Shown here one piece after another: positions 1-8,111 of a stretch of DNA of 17,983 nucleotides; positions within the stretch are counted from its first letter, which is position 1; every line of letters begins with the position of its first letter. Made by a program: the position numbers and the translations under genes. Location of the stretch: the NCBI GenBank assembly GCA_037131145.1, contig JBAXRP010000072.1, forward strand, positions 1-17,983, read 5' to 3'. Below the pieces are notes generated by a model, which had not been told where the DNA came from, ran no database searches, and saw nothing but the letters and a program-made list of their open reading frames with translations. This stretch comes from CAIVAT01 sp037131145. GTDB lineage: Bacteria; Bacteroidota; Bacteroidia; Bacteroidales; FEN-979.

Positions 1-3000
1 GCTCTTCTTAGGATTCCTGATTCCGATCATTATTGCCCTCACATCGCTTATGGTGGGCGAGCCAACCACAGTGATTTTGTTTAGCCCGTCGTATTCAATG
101 TATGGGGTTGACATTGAAAGTTCAAGCCCTTGATCGCGCATGGCAATAAGTCTGTTGTATTTCACCTCTACCAACCTCGCGAGGTCAATGTCGAAAGCGT
201 TGCTTTCAGGCCAGATTGCATCTCCGTTTGACGATGGCGTTCCCCACTCTGTGAAACTAAGCGGTATTTCGTATTCATAATAGTTATCGGTGAAATCCGA
301 TCCGATGCGCATAAGAATGGTAAGGTCGCCGGGTTTCAGATTCTGGTTTCGGATGGAGCGTTCGGCGTGAACAAACATCTTCAGCCGCTTGAACTGACGG
401 AAGTCAAATTCAGTGGTTTTATATGCTGCGCGCGCATCTCCATCAACCAGATTGCAAACTTTGAACGACATTGACTGCTCATTCAGTTTTTGCATGTTGG
501 TTGATCCCCAGTTGGTTTCACGCTCGATACCCGGGGGCATCACATAAGGAATTGGCTGTTTGCTCCCGTTTTCTTCGAGGCTTACTGTGGCAATGTCAAA
601 CTGGGTCTGGTTTTGCTTATCATCGGGAATATATTCGCCAGGCGAAAGGAGACTGTAATTGTATTTACGCCATTCACCGCGGGTAAGTTCGAGAGTGGCA
701 AAACGGCAAACAACCGGTCGGGCAAAGTTTTTGAAAAACATCCGCATGAACCTGATCGAAGTGAAATCATTGATGTTTCCAATGGTTTTATCGGGGGTGC
801 GAATAGGAATTTTAAACTGATACCAGTTAACCGCGCCTCTTGTTCCATCGGCTAACGGAATATCGCTCGCAGTATAAACGTTGGTGATGTAGTTCATCCC
901 CGGCTTCATCTGTTCGCGGTTCAACTGAACAACATACTGGTAATATCGTTCTGCCTCGCTAAGCGTATTGTCCCTGTTGATATCCTCCATATTTGGCAGG
1001 GTGGTGGCGATAGTAGTATATGATTCAGGCGACTGCTCAATGGTAGCGCTGTTACCTTCCGGTCCATTGTATTTTTTATACCGGTTTAGCACATTGCTGA
1101 AATTGGGATCATTATCATAATCGGTTCCGCGGAAATAATGGAAATCATCCGCCGACGGGTCGGTTGAAGCATTTTTATAGGCTCCGCTCGCTGAACCAAA
1201 GACGTTCCTGACCTTAGAGATATAAGTAGTATCGAAAAACGAAAGTTCATCTGTATTCATTAATCCGTCGTATCCGACATCCTGAAATGGTCTGGTTGTC
1301 GGATTGTTGTCGAACGCGTCCACCAGCGCCTGCATGGTGGGCACACGCCCCCAGATGGTTGTATCAACATCCTTTACCAGCGCGGTTGTTGGCAGTCCGT
1401 TCTCAAAACTTTTCCTGCCGTCACGCAAAATATCCTCCGAAATATCGCCGAGATTAAAGTACAACTGCCCTGAGTTCAGGGTATCATAAACAAATGGATC
1501 CATCATCCAGAATTCAATGTACTGGATGTTAGTGGCGTCAAAATCGGTTGTTTCAATTTTCCTGATGATTCCACCCCAGCGGCTGTGAGGATCAACAAGC
1601 GTTCCATCGGCATTCAAACCTTTTGAAAATGGCGACGGCGAAACCTCAAAATTATATGGACCCCGTTCCGATGGATAATATGCCAGGTTCAGTACGGCAA
1701 GGTTTACCGGAACGCCATTCAACGGTTGTTTATTCGGAAAAATTTCGGTTTCCCAAACCTGTCTCACATATTGTTTAGATAACTCCTGATTCGATACGTT
1801 TGGCGGAAGAAGATTGGTATTCTTATCGTAAAACAATGGATCTATTACATACCATGCAAGTTTCGAGCGATTATAACCATAAGACAGCCCAGTGCTTGGC
1901 GCGGCTTCGGGAAACATCAAAGGCGATGTTTGCCCCTGAGGCGTACTGGCAAGATACCAGGTTCCGATATTCTTGAGATCAATGGTTGATTTGGCTCCTT
2001 CAAAATCATCAATGTAGGTGGTTCCGGCAGTGCCGATAGCTTTTGAATGACCGGGAATGAAGTGTGCAAATTCAACATCAATAGCAATTGACGAAGGGGC
2101 TTTTGTTGAAATCAGAGGCAAAGCGTCAACAAAACGGGTAATCAGCCGCGACTGGGTACGATACGACAAATTAAGCCCCCAGAGGGTATTCGACATTGGC
2201 TCATCGCCATAATTGACCTTCTGTGTCAAAGGGCGTTCATTCAGGTTAAGAATAGTGCCGCCGATTACGAAATCCTTATTCACTTTATAATCAATGTGGG
2301 CTCCCATCAACCGTTTGGTTTGAACGTTGAACATCTCATTGCTTTCCATCGAGATGTTGATGGGAGTGCCTGAATTAAGAATCCCTTCGTTGATAATTCT
2401 TACCCTGCCAAGAGTGTAATCAACAGTGAAATCAACATTTTCGGTGAGTTGAATACCGCCTGCGGTCACTTTTACCGAACCTTGAGGAACATTCAGCGCA
2501 TTAAGAGAAATTTCGGAACCGGCGGAGGATTTGTAAAAACCGTCGAGGACAAATTTATTCTTGTCGGGATACTGCCGCGCATTCGATTTCGTCATGGTGT
2601 ATAACGAGTCGAAGCAATATTTATCAGCCAGTTCGAGCGACTGTTTCGGATTGCTCAGATCGAAAATCGAATCCCTGAGATCTTGTCCGAAAGGTTCAAG
2701 CACGGTGAAGAAAACCCTGCCGTTTGAAGCCTGTATAGTGCCTCCCTGAGTATTGGCATTGTCAATGAAGTCGAACATTCCATCGGCAGGCGGATTGAAC
2801 TGCTGGTTAAGGTTATCAAAATTCAGCACCCTGAGAAGAGGAACCCCTTTGATCCTACCTTCGGTAATGTATGCCGTAGGAACTCCGTTGGCATTTCCGG
2901 AATAAAGGATGTTCATTGTAAAATCACTCGGCTGCAACTGATAAGCGCCCAGTGCGTAAACGTTTTTCATCATCAGTTTCCAGGTTGGAATCCGCGTATT

Positions 3001-4530
3001 GAGCGAAGTGCTTTTCAGCAGTTTTACAACGAGGCACTTTGGCGAAATGATTCCCTGATCGGAAAACTCACCTACCTGATAAACTGTGGTATCGCCCACA
3101 ACCTGGTACTGATATGCAACGGCAAGCGTTTGATCGGAATTGAGAGCCGTATTCAGCGAGATAAAACCAAGTTTTGGGTTGAATGTGTATTCCGAAGGCA
3201 ACAGTTTTCTGGCGCTTTCAACCTTCTCAAAATCCTCGCCGGAAACCATGAAAAATGGAGATCCCTTCAGGTAATTTGTAACTGTGTTGATATTGCGTAC
3301 CTGTGCAGAATCGTAGTTGTTTGGCATCAATACCTGGAAAAGGTTATTCGAATTGTTGGTAGGATATTTACGGTAAGGATCGCCGGCGAACAACCGCGTA
3401 TTATATGGATTATACTCGCCAATGTCCATAAACGCAACAATATTCCGGTTTTCGGTAATAGCTGCGCCAATGTTGGTTGCCCACACCTCAATTTTGAGAA
3501 TGTTTACATTGGATGAAATCACCGGCAGCTTTTTCATGGAAGCTTTATAGGTATCCCTGAAATTCTGTCCTATAAAGAAATGTTTGTTTTCCTCATACTC
3601 ATCGGCGCGGATTCTGAACTTCTGCGTTTGAGAATTTCCCTGGACAACAATATTTTTGGTTTCACTTTTCTGTTGCGAATAAATCGCCGTTACCGTTACC
3701 CTGCCAAAACGTAGTTTGGCTTTTATTCCGAACAAACTTTCTGTTCCCCGTATCAACGTTGTGTTGAGCGGCATACTTACATCGCCGGCTTCGATCAGTT
3801 GGATTATGTCGTCTTCCTTCCCTTCATATTTGAGCTTCAGTTTATTCTCAAAATCGAAGGTGGCTTCAGTGTTGTAGTTTATTTTAAATTCGATCTTATC
3901 GCCGATTTTGGCGATCACGTTCATCTGAATCTTTTCACTGAAATCGAAGTTTGTTTGTCGCCTCTGACGTGTATTTAGCATAGGATCGTCGCGACGGTTT
4001 GAGACAACGCCGAAATCAATTTCAGCCGATCCCTGCGGGCGGATATCCACAGTATTGTTTCCGAAAATTGTTTCAAAGATTTTCCCCGGTATAACGATTT
4101 TCGGAATTATGCCCCTGGAATTGTCCATAGTGGCGGCATCCGACCGTTCTTTCCAGTATTTGTTGACCATTGTTTTCAGATCCTGATCCTGGTATTCATC
4201 AAACGAAAGCGTGGTTGGAATGCGGTAAGTGGTTTCGCCTATTTTGTACGATTGATAATATTGCCGGGTAACCGGATCGTACTCCACAATTGTTTTAATG
4301 TTCGCAGGGTTCTTCAGGTAGATACTACTCTCATTTCCCGATCCGGGCATCACGGTTTCGTCGCCAAAAGGATACCTGAGCTCTGGCTCGCCTTTTTTCA
4401 AACTGTCGGGCGGGAAAATGAAACTGAAAGGCAGCAGGTTGTTTTCCCGCGTTTCAAAGGCAAGCGCCGTGAAACGGTTAAACAACAGAACTGCAAGGCA
4501 GATAAGAAAGTATAGATTGTATTTCTTCAC
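1..4530 (-). CDS. sprA: SprA, type IX secretion outer-membrane translocon protein (3' end outside window)
   Basis: SprA (Sov in Porphyromonas) is the giant outer-membrane barrel through which type IX secretion cargo leaves the cell; it is also needed for gliding in Flavobacterium. Reading from a GTG at 4530, 1510 codons stay open to the window edge. The family is about 2,400 residues, so roughly the first 60% is present. The first 24 residues form a signal peptide (MKKYNLYF, then a hydrophobic core ending in TALA). Family hallmarks are TEATFDFENKLKLKYEG, EDDIIQLIEAGDVSMPLN, RGTESLFGIKAKLRFGR, and further on NLNERPLTQKVNYGDEPMSN and TYIDDFEGAKSTIDLKNIGTW. These correspond to the repeated SprA N-terminal-type domains. 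GTG is preferred because it begins the signal peptide directly; in-frame TTGs lie at 4539 and 4542, and a stop follows at 4551. It lies 39 bp downstream of ruvA with no obvious promoter of its own, so the two are probably co-transcribed. Confidence 0.95.
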   Translation of the reverse strand, partial: MKKYNLYFLICLAVLLFNRFTALAFETRENNLLPFSFIFPPDSLKKGEPELRYPFGDETVMPGSGNESSIYLKNPANIKTIVEYDPVTRQYYQSYKIGETTYRIPTTLSFDEYQDQDLKTMVNKYWKERSDAATMDNSRGIIPKIVIPGKIFETIFGNNTVDIRPQGSAEIDFGVVSNRRDDPMLNTRQRRQTNFDFSEKIQMNVIAKIGDKIEFKINYNTEATFDFENKLKLKYEGKEDDIIQLIEAGDVSMPLNTTLIRGTESLFGIKAKLRFGRVTVTAIYSQQKSETKNIVVQGNSQTQKFRIRADEYEENKHFFIGQNFRDTYKASMKKLPVISSNVNILKIEVWATNIGAAITENRNIVAFMDIGEYNPYNTRLFAGDPYRKYPTNNSNNLFQVLMPNNYDSAQVRNINTVTNYLKGSPFFMVSGEDFEKVESARKLLPSEYTFNPKLGFISLNTALNSDQTLAVAYQYQVVGDTTVYQVGEFSDQGIISPKCLVVKLLKSTSLNTRIPTWKLMMKNVYALGAYQLQPSDFTMNILYSGNANGVPTAYITEGRIKGVPLLRVLNFDNLNQQFNPPADGMFDFIDNANTQGGTIQASNGRVFFTVLEPFGQDLRDSIFDLSNPKQSLELADKYCFDSLYTMTKSNARQYPDKNKFVLDGFYKSSAGSEISLNALNVPQGSVKVTAGGIQLTENVDFTVDYTLGRVRIINEGILNSGTPINISMESNEMFNVQTKRLMGAHIDYKVNKDFVIGGTILNLNERPLTQKVNYGDEPMSNTLWGLNLSYRTQSRLITRFVDALPLISTKAPSSIAIDVEFAHFIPGHSKAIGTAGTTYIDDFEGAKSTIDLKNIGTWYLASTPQGQTSPLMFPEAAPSTGLSYGYNRSKLAWYVIDPLFYDKNTNLLPPNVSNQELSKQYVRQVWETEIFPNKQPLNGVPVNLAVLNLAYYPSERGPYNFEVSPSPFSKGLNADGTLVDPHSRWGGIIRKIETTDFDATNIQYIEFWMMDPFVYDTLNSGQLYFNLGDISEDILRDGRKSFENGLPTTALVKDVDTTIWGRVPTMQALVDAFDNNPTTRPFQDVGYDGLMNTDELSFFDTTYISKVRNVFGSASGAYKNASTDPSADDFHYFRGTDYDNDPNFSNVLNRYKKYNGPEGNSATIEQSPESYTTIATTLPNMEDINRDNTLSEAERYYQYVVQLNREQMKPGMNYITNVYTASDIPLADGTRGAVNWYQFKIPIRTPDKTIGNINDFTSIRFMRMFFKNFARPVVCRFATLELTRGEWRKYNYSLLSPGEYIPDDKQNQTQFDIATVSLEENGSKQPIPYVMPPGIERETNWGSTNMQKLNEQSMSFKVCNLVDGDARAAYKTTEFDFRQFKRLKMFVHAERSIRNQNLKPGDLTILMRIGSDFTDNYYEYEIPLSFTEWGTPSSNGDAIWPESNAFDIDLARLVEVKYNRLIAMRDQGLELSMSTPYIEYDGLNKITVVGSPTISDVRAIMIGIRNPKKS

Positions 4531-4569
4531 TAAGTTCAACAAGGTGATTTAAACTCCGGAACGCTTTCT

Positions 4570-5154
4570 CTACAAAACCTTTAACGCATGTTTGATCAAC
4601 TGTTCCACCGTCAGGCCAGCTCCCTCCGATTCAATAATTTTATTCAATGCTTTTTCCGCAGGCATCTTAGGGAAGCCAAGAATGATCAAACCAGATAACG
4701 CTTCATCTTTCTTTGTATTGTGCAGAATCCCGGTTTTTTCATGCGGTATCAACTCCCTCGAAACCTTATTTTTTAAATCAATAATTATACGCTGCGCGGT
4801 TTTAGCGCCAATCCCTTTGATTCGCTGCAACGACACGTCGTCGCCAAAGGCAATCGCATGAACAACGTCGCCAGGCGAAAGCGATGATAGTATGATCCGG
4901 GCTGTATTTACGCCTACGCCGGAAACACTGATAAGTTGACGGAAAAGTTCCCGTTCGTTTCGGTCGGCAAAACCATATAGCAGAAGGTCGTCCTCTCTGA
5001 CTACGAGATGTGTATATAGAAGGCATTTTTCATTTTCAAACAACTGGCTGTAAGTATGGAGCGAAATATTCAGATAATAACCCACCCCGTTTACATCAAC
5101 TACTGCATAAGCCGGATTTTTCTCAACCAGCTTTCCATGAATAAAGTCGTACAT
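4570..5154 (-). CDS. ruvA: Holliday junction branch migration protein RuvA
   Basis: RuvA binds four-way DNA junctions as a tetramer and loads the RuvB motor for branch migration in recombinational repair. The 194-residue product has the normal family length (about 190-200). It shows the N-terminal OB-fold (MYDFIHGKLVEKNPAYAVVD, VNGVGYYLNIS), the central helix-hairpin-helix pair (ISVSGVGVNTARIIL and IQ/LQRIKGIGAKTAQRIIIDLKNKV) and a C-terminal helical RuvB-contact domain (DEALSGLIILGFPKMPAEKALNKI). The ATG at 5154 starts the OB-fold at the usual place. A good Bacteroidota-type promoter lies 24-57 bases upstream. sprA follows after 39 bp. The ruvA-sprA neighbourhood is, from memory, common in Bacteroidota, but that was not checked here. 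Confidence 0.96.
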   Translation of the reverse strand: MYDFIHGKLVEKNPAYAVVDVNGVGYYLNISLHTYSQLFENEKCLLYTHLVVREDDLLLYGFADRNERELFRQLISVSGVGVNTARIILSSLSPGDVVHAIAFGDDVSLQRIKGIGAKTAQRIIIDLKNKVSRELIPHEKTGILHNTKKDEALSGLIILGFPKMPAEKALNKIIESEGAGLTVEQLIKHALKVL

Positions 5155-5177
5155 GTGCGCCGAAAAATAAAAAAGTG

Positions 5178-5211
5178 CAAAGGTAAAAATTTCAACGAAT
5201 TATCTAATCAA
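5178..5211 (-). promoter_or_regulatory. Putative promoter of the ruvA-sprA unit
   Basis: On the minus strand TACCTTTG (5185-5178) matches the Bacteroidota -7 box TAnnTTTG exactly. TTG at 5211-5209, 23 bases upstream, can serve as the -33 element, at the long end of the usual spacing. The -7 box ends 24 bases before the ruvA ATG. The -33 element overlaps the last codons of the upstream thioredoxin gene (stop at 5200-5202). Inferred from sequence only. Confidence 0.55.
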
Positions 5212-6567
5212 CTGATGATCGCGAAGCGCCTGTTCCAACTCCATCAGGGTTATTGGCTTGGCAAGAATTTTTTTCTCGCGGTCTAATAAAAAAATGGTAG
5301 GGGTTGCATAGATATTGTAATCGTCGGCAGATTTTCCGGCAAACCCTTTCAAATCGGAGACATTGATCCAGTTGAGTTTTTCCTCTTTGAGAAAGGTTGT
5401 CCATTCAGCCCGGCTCGTATCAATGGAAACTGACATCACCTCGAAACGTTTTGGTTGTTGCCCGGCATAAAACTCCTTCAGCCTTGGCATCATGGCAACA
5501 CAATGAGGGCATGTAGTTGACCAGAAAACCAATAAAGTATATTCCGAACCGATATCGGCAAGTTTCACCGGCTTGCCTTTTACGTCGGGAACTTCCAGCT
5601 CAGGAGCTGTTTTACCGACGGCAAGTTTCTGAAAAGTCTCCAGTTTTTTCTGCAATGCCGACTTTCGCGTTTGATCTTCACAGGATGAAGGATCTTTGAA
5701 ATTATCGGCAATATAAGTAATCACCTCGTCGAAATGAAACTTGTCGAAACCGCTCACAAGGTAATCGAGCAGGAACCTGTAAACGTCGGGATTTACCGAG
5801 GCGGCGCCAAGAATTACATTGACTGCCTTGATAAATTCGGCTTCAAGTTGTTTCTGCGGCAGTCGGTTATTGCTGTAAAGCGACATATATGAGATAGCCT
5901 TATTCGGAAAAACCATGCTGCGAAGTAATGAGGTATCAGAAAAATTAACCTTGTCGAAATATCGCTGTTTGAGATAAGTCATCCGATCATCTTTATTCAT
6001 TGCAGCGGGAATGAACGGACTTGAATATACCTTCGCCAGCCTGACGGCATAAGAGTTGGGATAGAGATTCGCCGCTGAATCAAGAAAGCGCTGCTGTAAC
6101 CGCTGGATATTCTCAAACTCATTTATCGCGGTTTGATAAAAAGCATCGTGCGACGGATAAAAATCAATGACCGGCACAAGAACCTGTAATTTCGATTGGT
6201 TTATTCTATCCATTCTAATAAACGACTGATATAACTGGTTTTCAATCGAACCGATGAACTTCAGACTGTCTTCGGGATTACTTTCATTAGTTTTAAAATG
6301 AATATCCTCGCGATTCCAGATCACATCAACCATTCCTTCTTTTGCCCAATACAAGCGGTACATACCAGGCAGCCGACCTTTCATGGTTAACTGAAACTGC
6401 CCTGTTGAATCGGTTAAGGTTGAATCAATGGTTTTGGTTCTCTCGCCAAAGATGCTCTGGATTGCAATCTTTTTTCCGGCTAAGCCCACAATTGTCCCCT
6501 TGATGTTGTTCTGCGCCAATACAGAAAACGACGCCCAGATAAGGACGGCGATCAAAATAGTTCTCAT
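5200..6567 (-). CDS. Exported TlpA-family thioredoxin-like protein (CPHC)
   Basis: A 455-residue exported thiol-disulfide oxidoreductase-like protein. The N-terminus MRTILIAVLIWASFSVLAQ is a typical signal peptide with no lipobox cysteine, so the protein is probably soluble periplasmic. Residues about 20-110 form a DUF4369-like beta domain (NIKGTIVGLAGKKIAIQSIF). A helical middle region follows, and residues about 310-455 are a TlpA/AhpC-TSA thioredoxin fold with FWSTTCPHC (C353, C356) and the cis-proline loop IYATPTIFLLD. The ATG at 6567 was chosen rather than the in-frame ATG at 6606 because it starts the signal peptide directly; the longer form would overlap the upstream gene by 35 bp. From 6567 the gap to that gene is only 4 bp, so the two are surely one operon. 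Its redox partner and substrate are unknown; reduction of exported cysteines or cytochrome maturation are family possibilities only. Confidence 0.88.
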   Translation of the reverse strand: MRTILIAVLIWASFSVLAQNNIKGTIVGLAGKKIAIQSIFGERTKTIDSTLTDSTGQFQLTMKGRLPGMYRLYWAKEGMVDVIWNREDIHFKTNESNPEDSLKFIGSIENQLYQSFIRMDRINQSKLQVLVPVIDFYPSHDAFYQTAINEFENIQRLQQRFLDSAANLYPNSYAVRLAKVYSSPFIPAAMNKDDRMTYLKQRYFDKVNFSDTSLLRSMVFPNKAISYMSLYSNNRLPQKQLEAEFIKAVNVILGAASVNPDVYRFLLDYLVSGFDKFHFDEVITYIADNFKDPSSCEDQTRKSALQKKLETFQKLAVGKTAPELEVPDVKGKPVKLADIGSEYTLLVFWSTTCPHCVAMMPRLKEFYAGQQPKRFEVMSVSIDTSRAEWTTFLKEEKLNWINVSDLKGFAGKSADDYNIYATPTIFLLDREKKILAKPITLMELEQALRDHQLIR

Positions 6568-6571
6568 GATG

Positions 6572-7681
6572 TTATTTTTTTGGAGCAGGACCCAGTATTC
6601 CGGCAAGTTTCGCCATCAGCTCTTCGCCGCGGAGATTGCGACCGATGATTTTCATATCCTTATCGAGCAGAACGTTGGCAGGAATTGAATTTATTCCATA
6701 AAGTTTGCCTGCTGCGTTTCCCCAGCCTTTCAGGTCGGATACCTGATGCCAGGTGAGTTTATCATTATTCACGGCTTTCAACCATTTTTCGCGGTTCTGA
6801 TCGAATGAACAGCCAAGAACGTCGAATCCTTTTTTGTTGTAAGCCTGGTAAGCCTTTACAACGTTTGGATTTTCGGCGCGGCATGGTCCGCACCATGAAG
6901 CCCAGAAATCAACCAGAAGAATCTTTCCCTTCAGCGAGGAGAGTGTGAGAGGTTTGCCGGTAGAGTCATTCATGGTAAAGTCGGGCGCAATTTGCCCGAT
7001 AGCTACACTTCTGAGAATGGCAATACGTTTGTTCAACCATTGAATATATTGTGATTGATTAAGGCTTGTATCAATAGCTGTGAGTATTTCCTCGAGTTCG
7101 GGAAGCTCAAACTGCCAACTGTTCTTCATGACGAGATAAGGTGAAACCACCGTTTTATTGTTGGTTTTGATAAAATCCTTCAACTGGTTTTTCAATTGAA
7201 TATCGAGTTCGTTTGAAATAGAGTCGGTTTGCTTCATTGTAACAGTATCCTTAGCCTCCTTTGCAGTTTTCCATTCCTTGTAAACCGCCTCCATCTTTTG
7301 GTTTATGGTTTCATTCATGGTAAGATATTTCTGATAAATATCCTGCGTAGCGGAACCTTTTATGGAAGATTTATCCAGACTGTCGGGATAAATCTCAATA
7401 GCGATTGCGGCATTTTCAATAAACACAGGAACCGAAATATCCTTTTCCTGCATAGTTATGTGCCTCATTTCAGGCATTGCCGACTGCCCTTTGAATGTAA
7501 ACGATCCTTTATCCAACTTTGTGGAATCAACATTTGCCCATTGATCTGCATCAAATTTCTGAAGATAAACCATGCCGGTATCTATACCGTTGATGTGTCC
7601 CTTGATTGAAAATTGATCCTTGTTGCCGGAACAGGATGCCAGCAAAGCGCCTATTACAAAAATTAAAATGAAATTTCTCAT
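6572..7681 (-). CDS. TlpA-family thioredoxin-like lipoprotein (WCGPC)
   Basis: A 369-residue envelope lipoprotein. MRNFILIFVIGALLASC has a short charged N-terminus, a hydrophobic core and a lipobox (LASC) placing the lipidated cysteine at residue 17. Next comes a DUF4369-like beta domain (FSIKGHINGIDTGMVYLQKFD, about residues 24-110), then a helical region rich in Lys and Glu. From about residue 225 there is a TlpA-type thioredoxin domain with DFWASWCGPCRAENP (C264, C267) and the cis-proline loop INSIPANVLLD. The ATG at 7681 is chosen because it opens the lipoprotein signal; the frame extends upstream to an ATG at 7789, but those residues do not look like a signal sequence. It is the first gene of a pair with the CPHC paralogue 4 bp downstream. 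Residues after the cysteine (SGNKDQ) are not strongly acidic, so surface export is not indicated. Confidence 0.9.
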   Translation of the reverse strand: MRNFILIFVIGALLASCSGNKDQFSIKGHINGIDTGMVYLQKFDADQWANVDSTKLDKGSFTFKGQSAMPEMRHITMQEKDISVPVFIENAAIAIEIYPDSLDKSSIKGSATQDIYQKYLTMNETINQKMEAVYKEWKTAKEAKDTVTMKQTDSISNELDIQLKNQLKDFIKTNNKTVVSPYLVMKNSWQFELPELEEILTAIDTSLNQSQYIQWLNKRIAILRSVAIGQIAPDFTMNDSTGKPLTLSSLKGKILLVDFWASWCGPCRAENPNVVKAYQAYNKKGFDVLGCSFDQNREKWLKAVNNDKLTWHQVSDLKGWGNAAGKLYGINSIPANVLLDKDMKIIGRNLRGEELMAKLAGILGPAPKK

Positions 7682-7708
7682 ACTCACGGTTGGTTTGATT
7701 TGCAGGCG

Positions 7709-7716
7709 CAAAATTA
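7709..7716 (-). promoter_or_regulatory. Putative -7 box for the thioredoxin lipoprotein operon
   Basis: On the minus strand TAATTTTG fits the Bacteroidota -7 consensus TAnnTTTG and ends 27 bases before the ATG at 7681. No clear TTG sits 19-23 bases further upstream, so the -33 element is missing or weak. Confidence 0.4.
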
Positions 7717-7770
7717 GCGTTTTAATGTATTGGGTTTGGCGCCGGATTAAAAAGATTAGGCAATTAGCTA

Positions 7771-7778
7771 TAACTTTG
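7771..7778 (+). promoter_or_regulatory. Putative plus-strand -7 box
   Basis: TAACTTTG matches TAnnTTTG exactly. It lies 85 bases before the ATG of the gene remnant and 333 bases before the alpha-mannosidase start. It may have served the lost gene and could now be the leader promoter of the mannosidase. No well-spaced -33 TTG is present. Confidence 0.3.
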
Positions 7779-7863
7779 CGGTTCAGCAAAAATTACCGCC
7801 AGGTTTTAAAAGAGAGCAGAAGAATAATTAGGTAAACAAGCGGATATTCATAAAATATAAAAC

Positions 7864-8017
7864 ATGGAAAAGAAAAACGAAATCAAAATTTTTGAAGATA
7901 AATTGGCTGGCACAAACGGCTTCCGAACGCTTAGACGAAATGCAAGACCCCGAACTCACCGTTTTAGCCGAAGGCAAAACCGCCAAAAAACTAAACCCAA
8001 AGAAGCCAAAAGAGTAA
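7864..8017 (+). pseudogene. Remnant of a BRO-N/DinD-like (phage antirepressor-type) gene
   Basis: The ATG at 7864 gives MEKKNEIKIFEDK, the stereotyped start of Bacteroidota BRO-N/DinD-like proteins, where a Bro-N DNA-binding domain normally follows. Here the frame turns into an unlike basic sequence. In the +1 frame from 7901, however, one reads WLAQTASERLDEMQDPEL, which resembles the segment typically found about 100 residues into the same family (consensus like LWLAQxGxERLDExxDPE). It then runs through a Lys-rich end (KTAKKLNPKKPKE) to a TAA at 8015. The simplest reading is an internal out-of-frame deletion that removed most of Bro-N, and perhaps a second in-frame loss near the C-terminus. 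Family assignment is from memory of the motifs. A 70-residue ORF spanning 7864-8076 exists but is probably not a real protein. Confidence 0.55.
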
Positions 8018-8111
8018 TGAGCAGCTATACTATTTCAGAAACACTCAATCCCCGACGGGTTTTCATTTCGCGTTAATGCGAATTGGAAAGAGAAAATCCA
8101 GATATAAAAAT

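Larger units (their letters stand above)
7682..8111. other. Divergent intergenic region with gene remnant
   Basis: 430 bp separate the minus-strand thioredoxin operon from the plus-strand alpha-mannosidase. It contains a likely -7 box for each direction (7709-7716 and 7771-7778), the BRO/DinD-family remnant at 7864-8017, and two weak inverted repeats near 8050-8082 (CCC/GGG followed by four T, and TTCGC/GCGAA). No other coding potential is convincing. Confidence 0.6.

Noticed and set aside
3130..3516. 128-residue plus-strand ORF
   Set aside because: It lies antisense inside sprA, has no recognisable domain and no convincing start context.
8018..8076. Continuation of the 70-residue ORF (7864-8076) as a real small gene
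   Set aside because: Its sequence after residue 13 is low-complexity basic, while the +1 frame shows family-like residues, so it reads as a by-product of gene decay.
8047..8082. Two short inverted repeats as a rho-independent terminator (CCC/GGG then TTTT; TTCGC/GCGAA)
   Set aside because: The stems are only 3-5 bp with a mismatch, too weak to call; they may be leftovers of the terminator of the lost BRO-like gene.
8076..8111. In-frame ATG at 8076 as the alpha-mannosidase start
   Set aside because: It adds 12 basic residues (MRIGKRKSRYKN) ahead of a complete signal peptide that starts at 8112, and it sits in the TTCGC/GCGAA inverted repeat.
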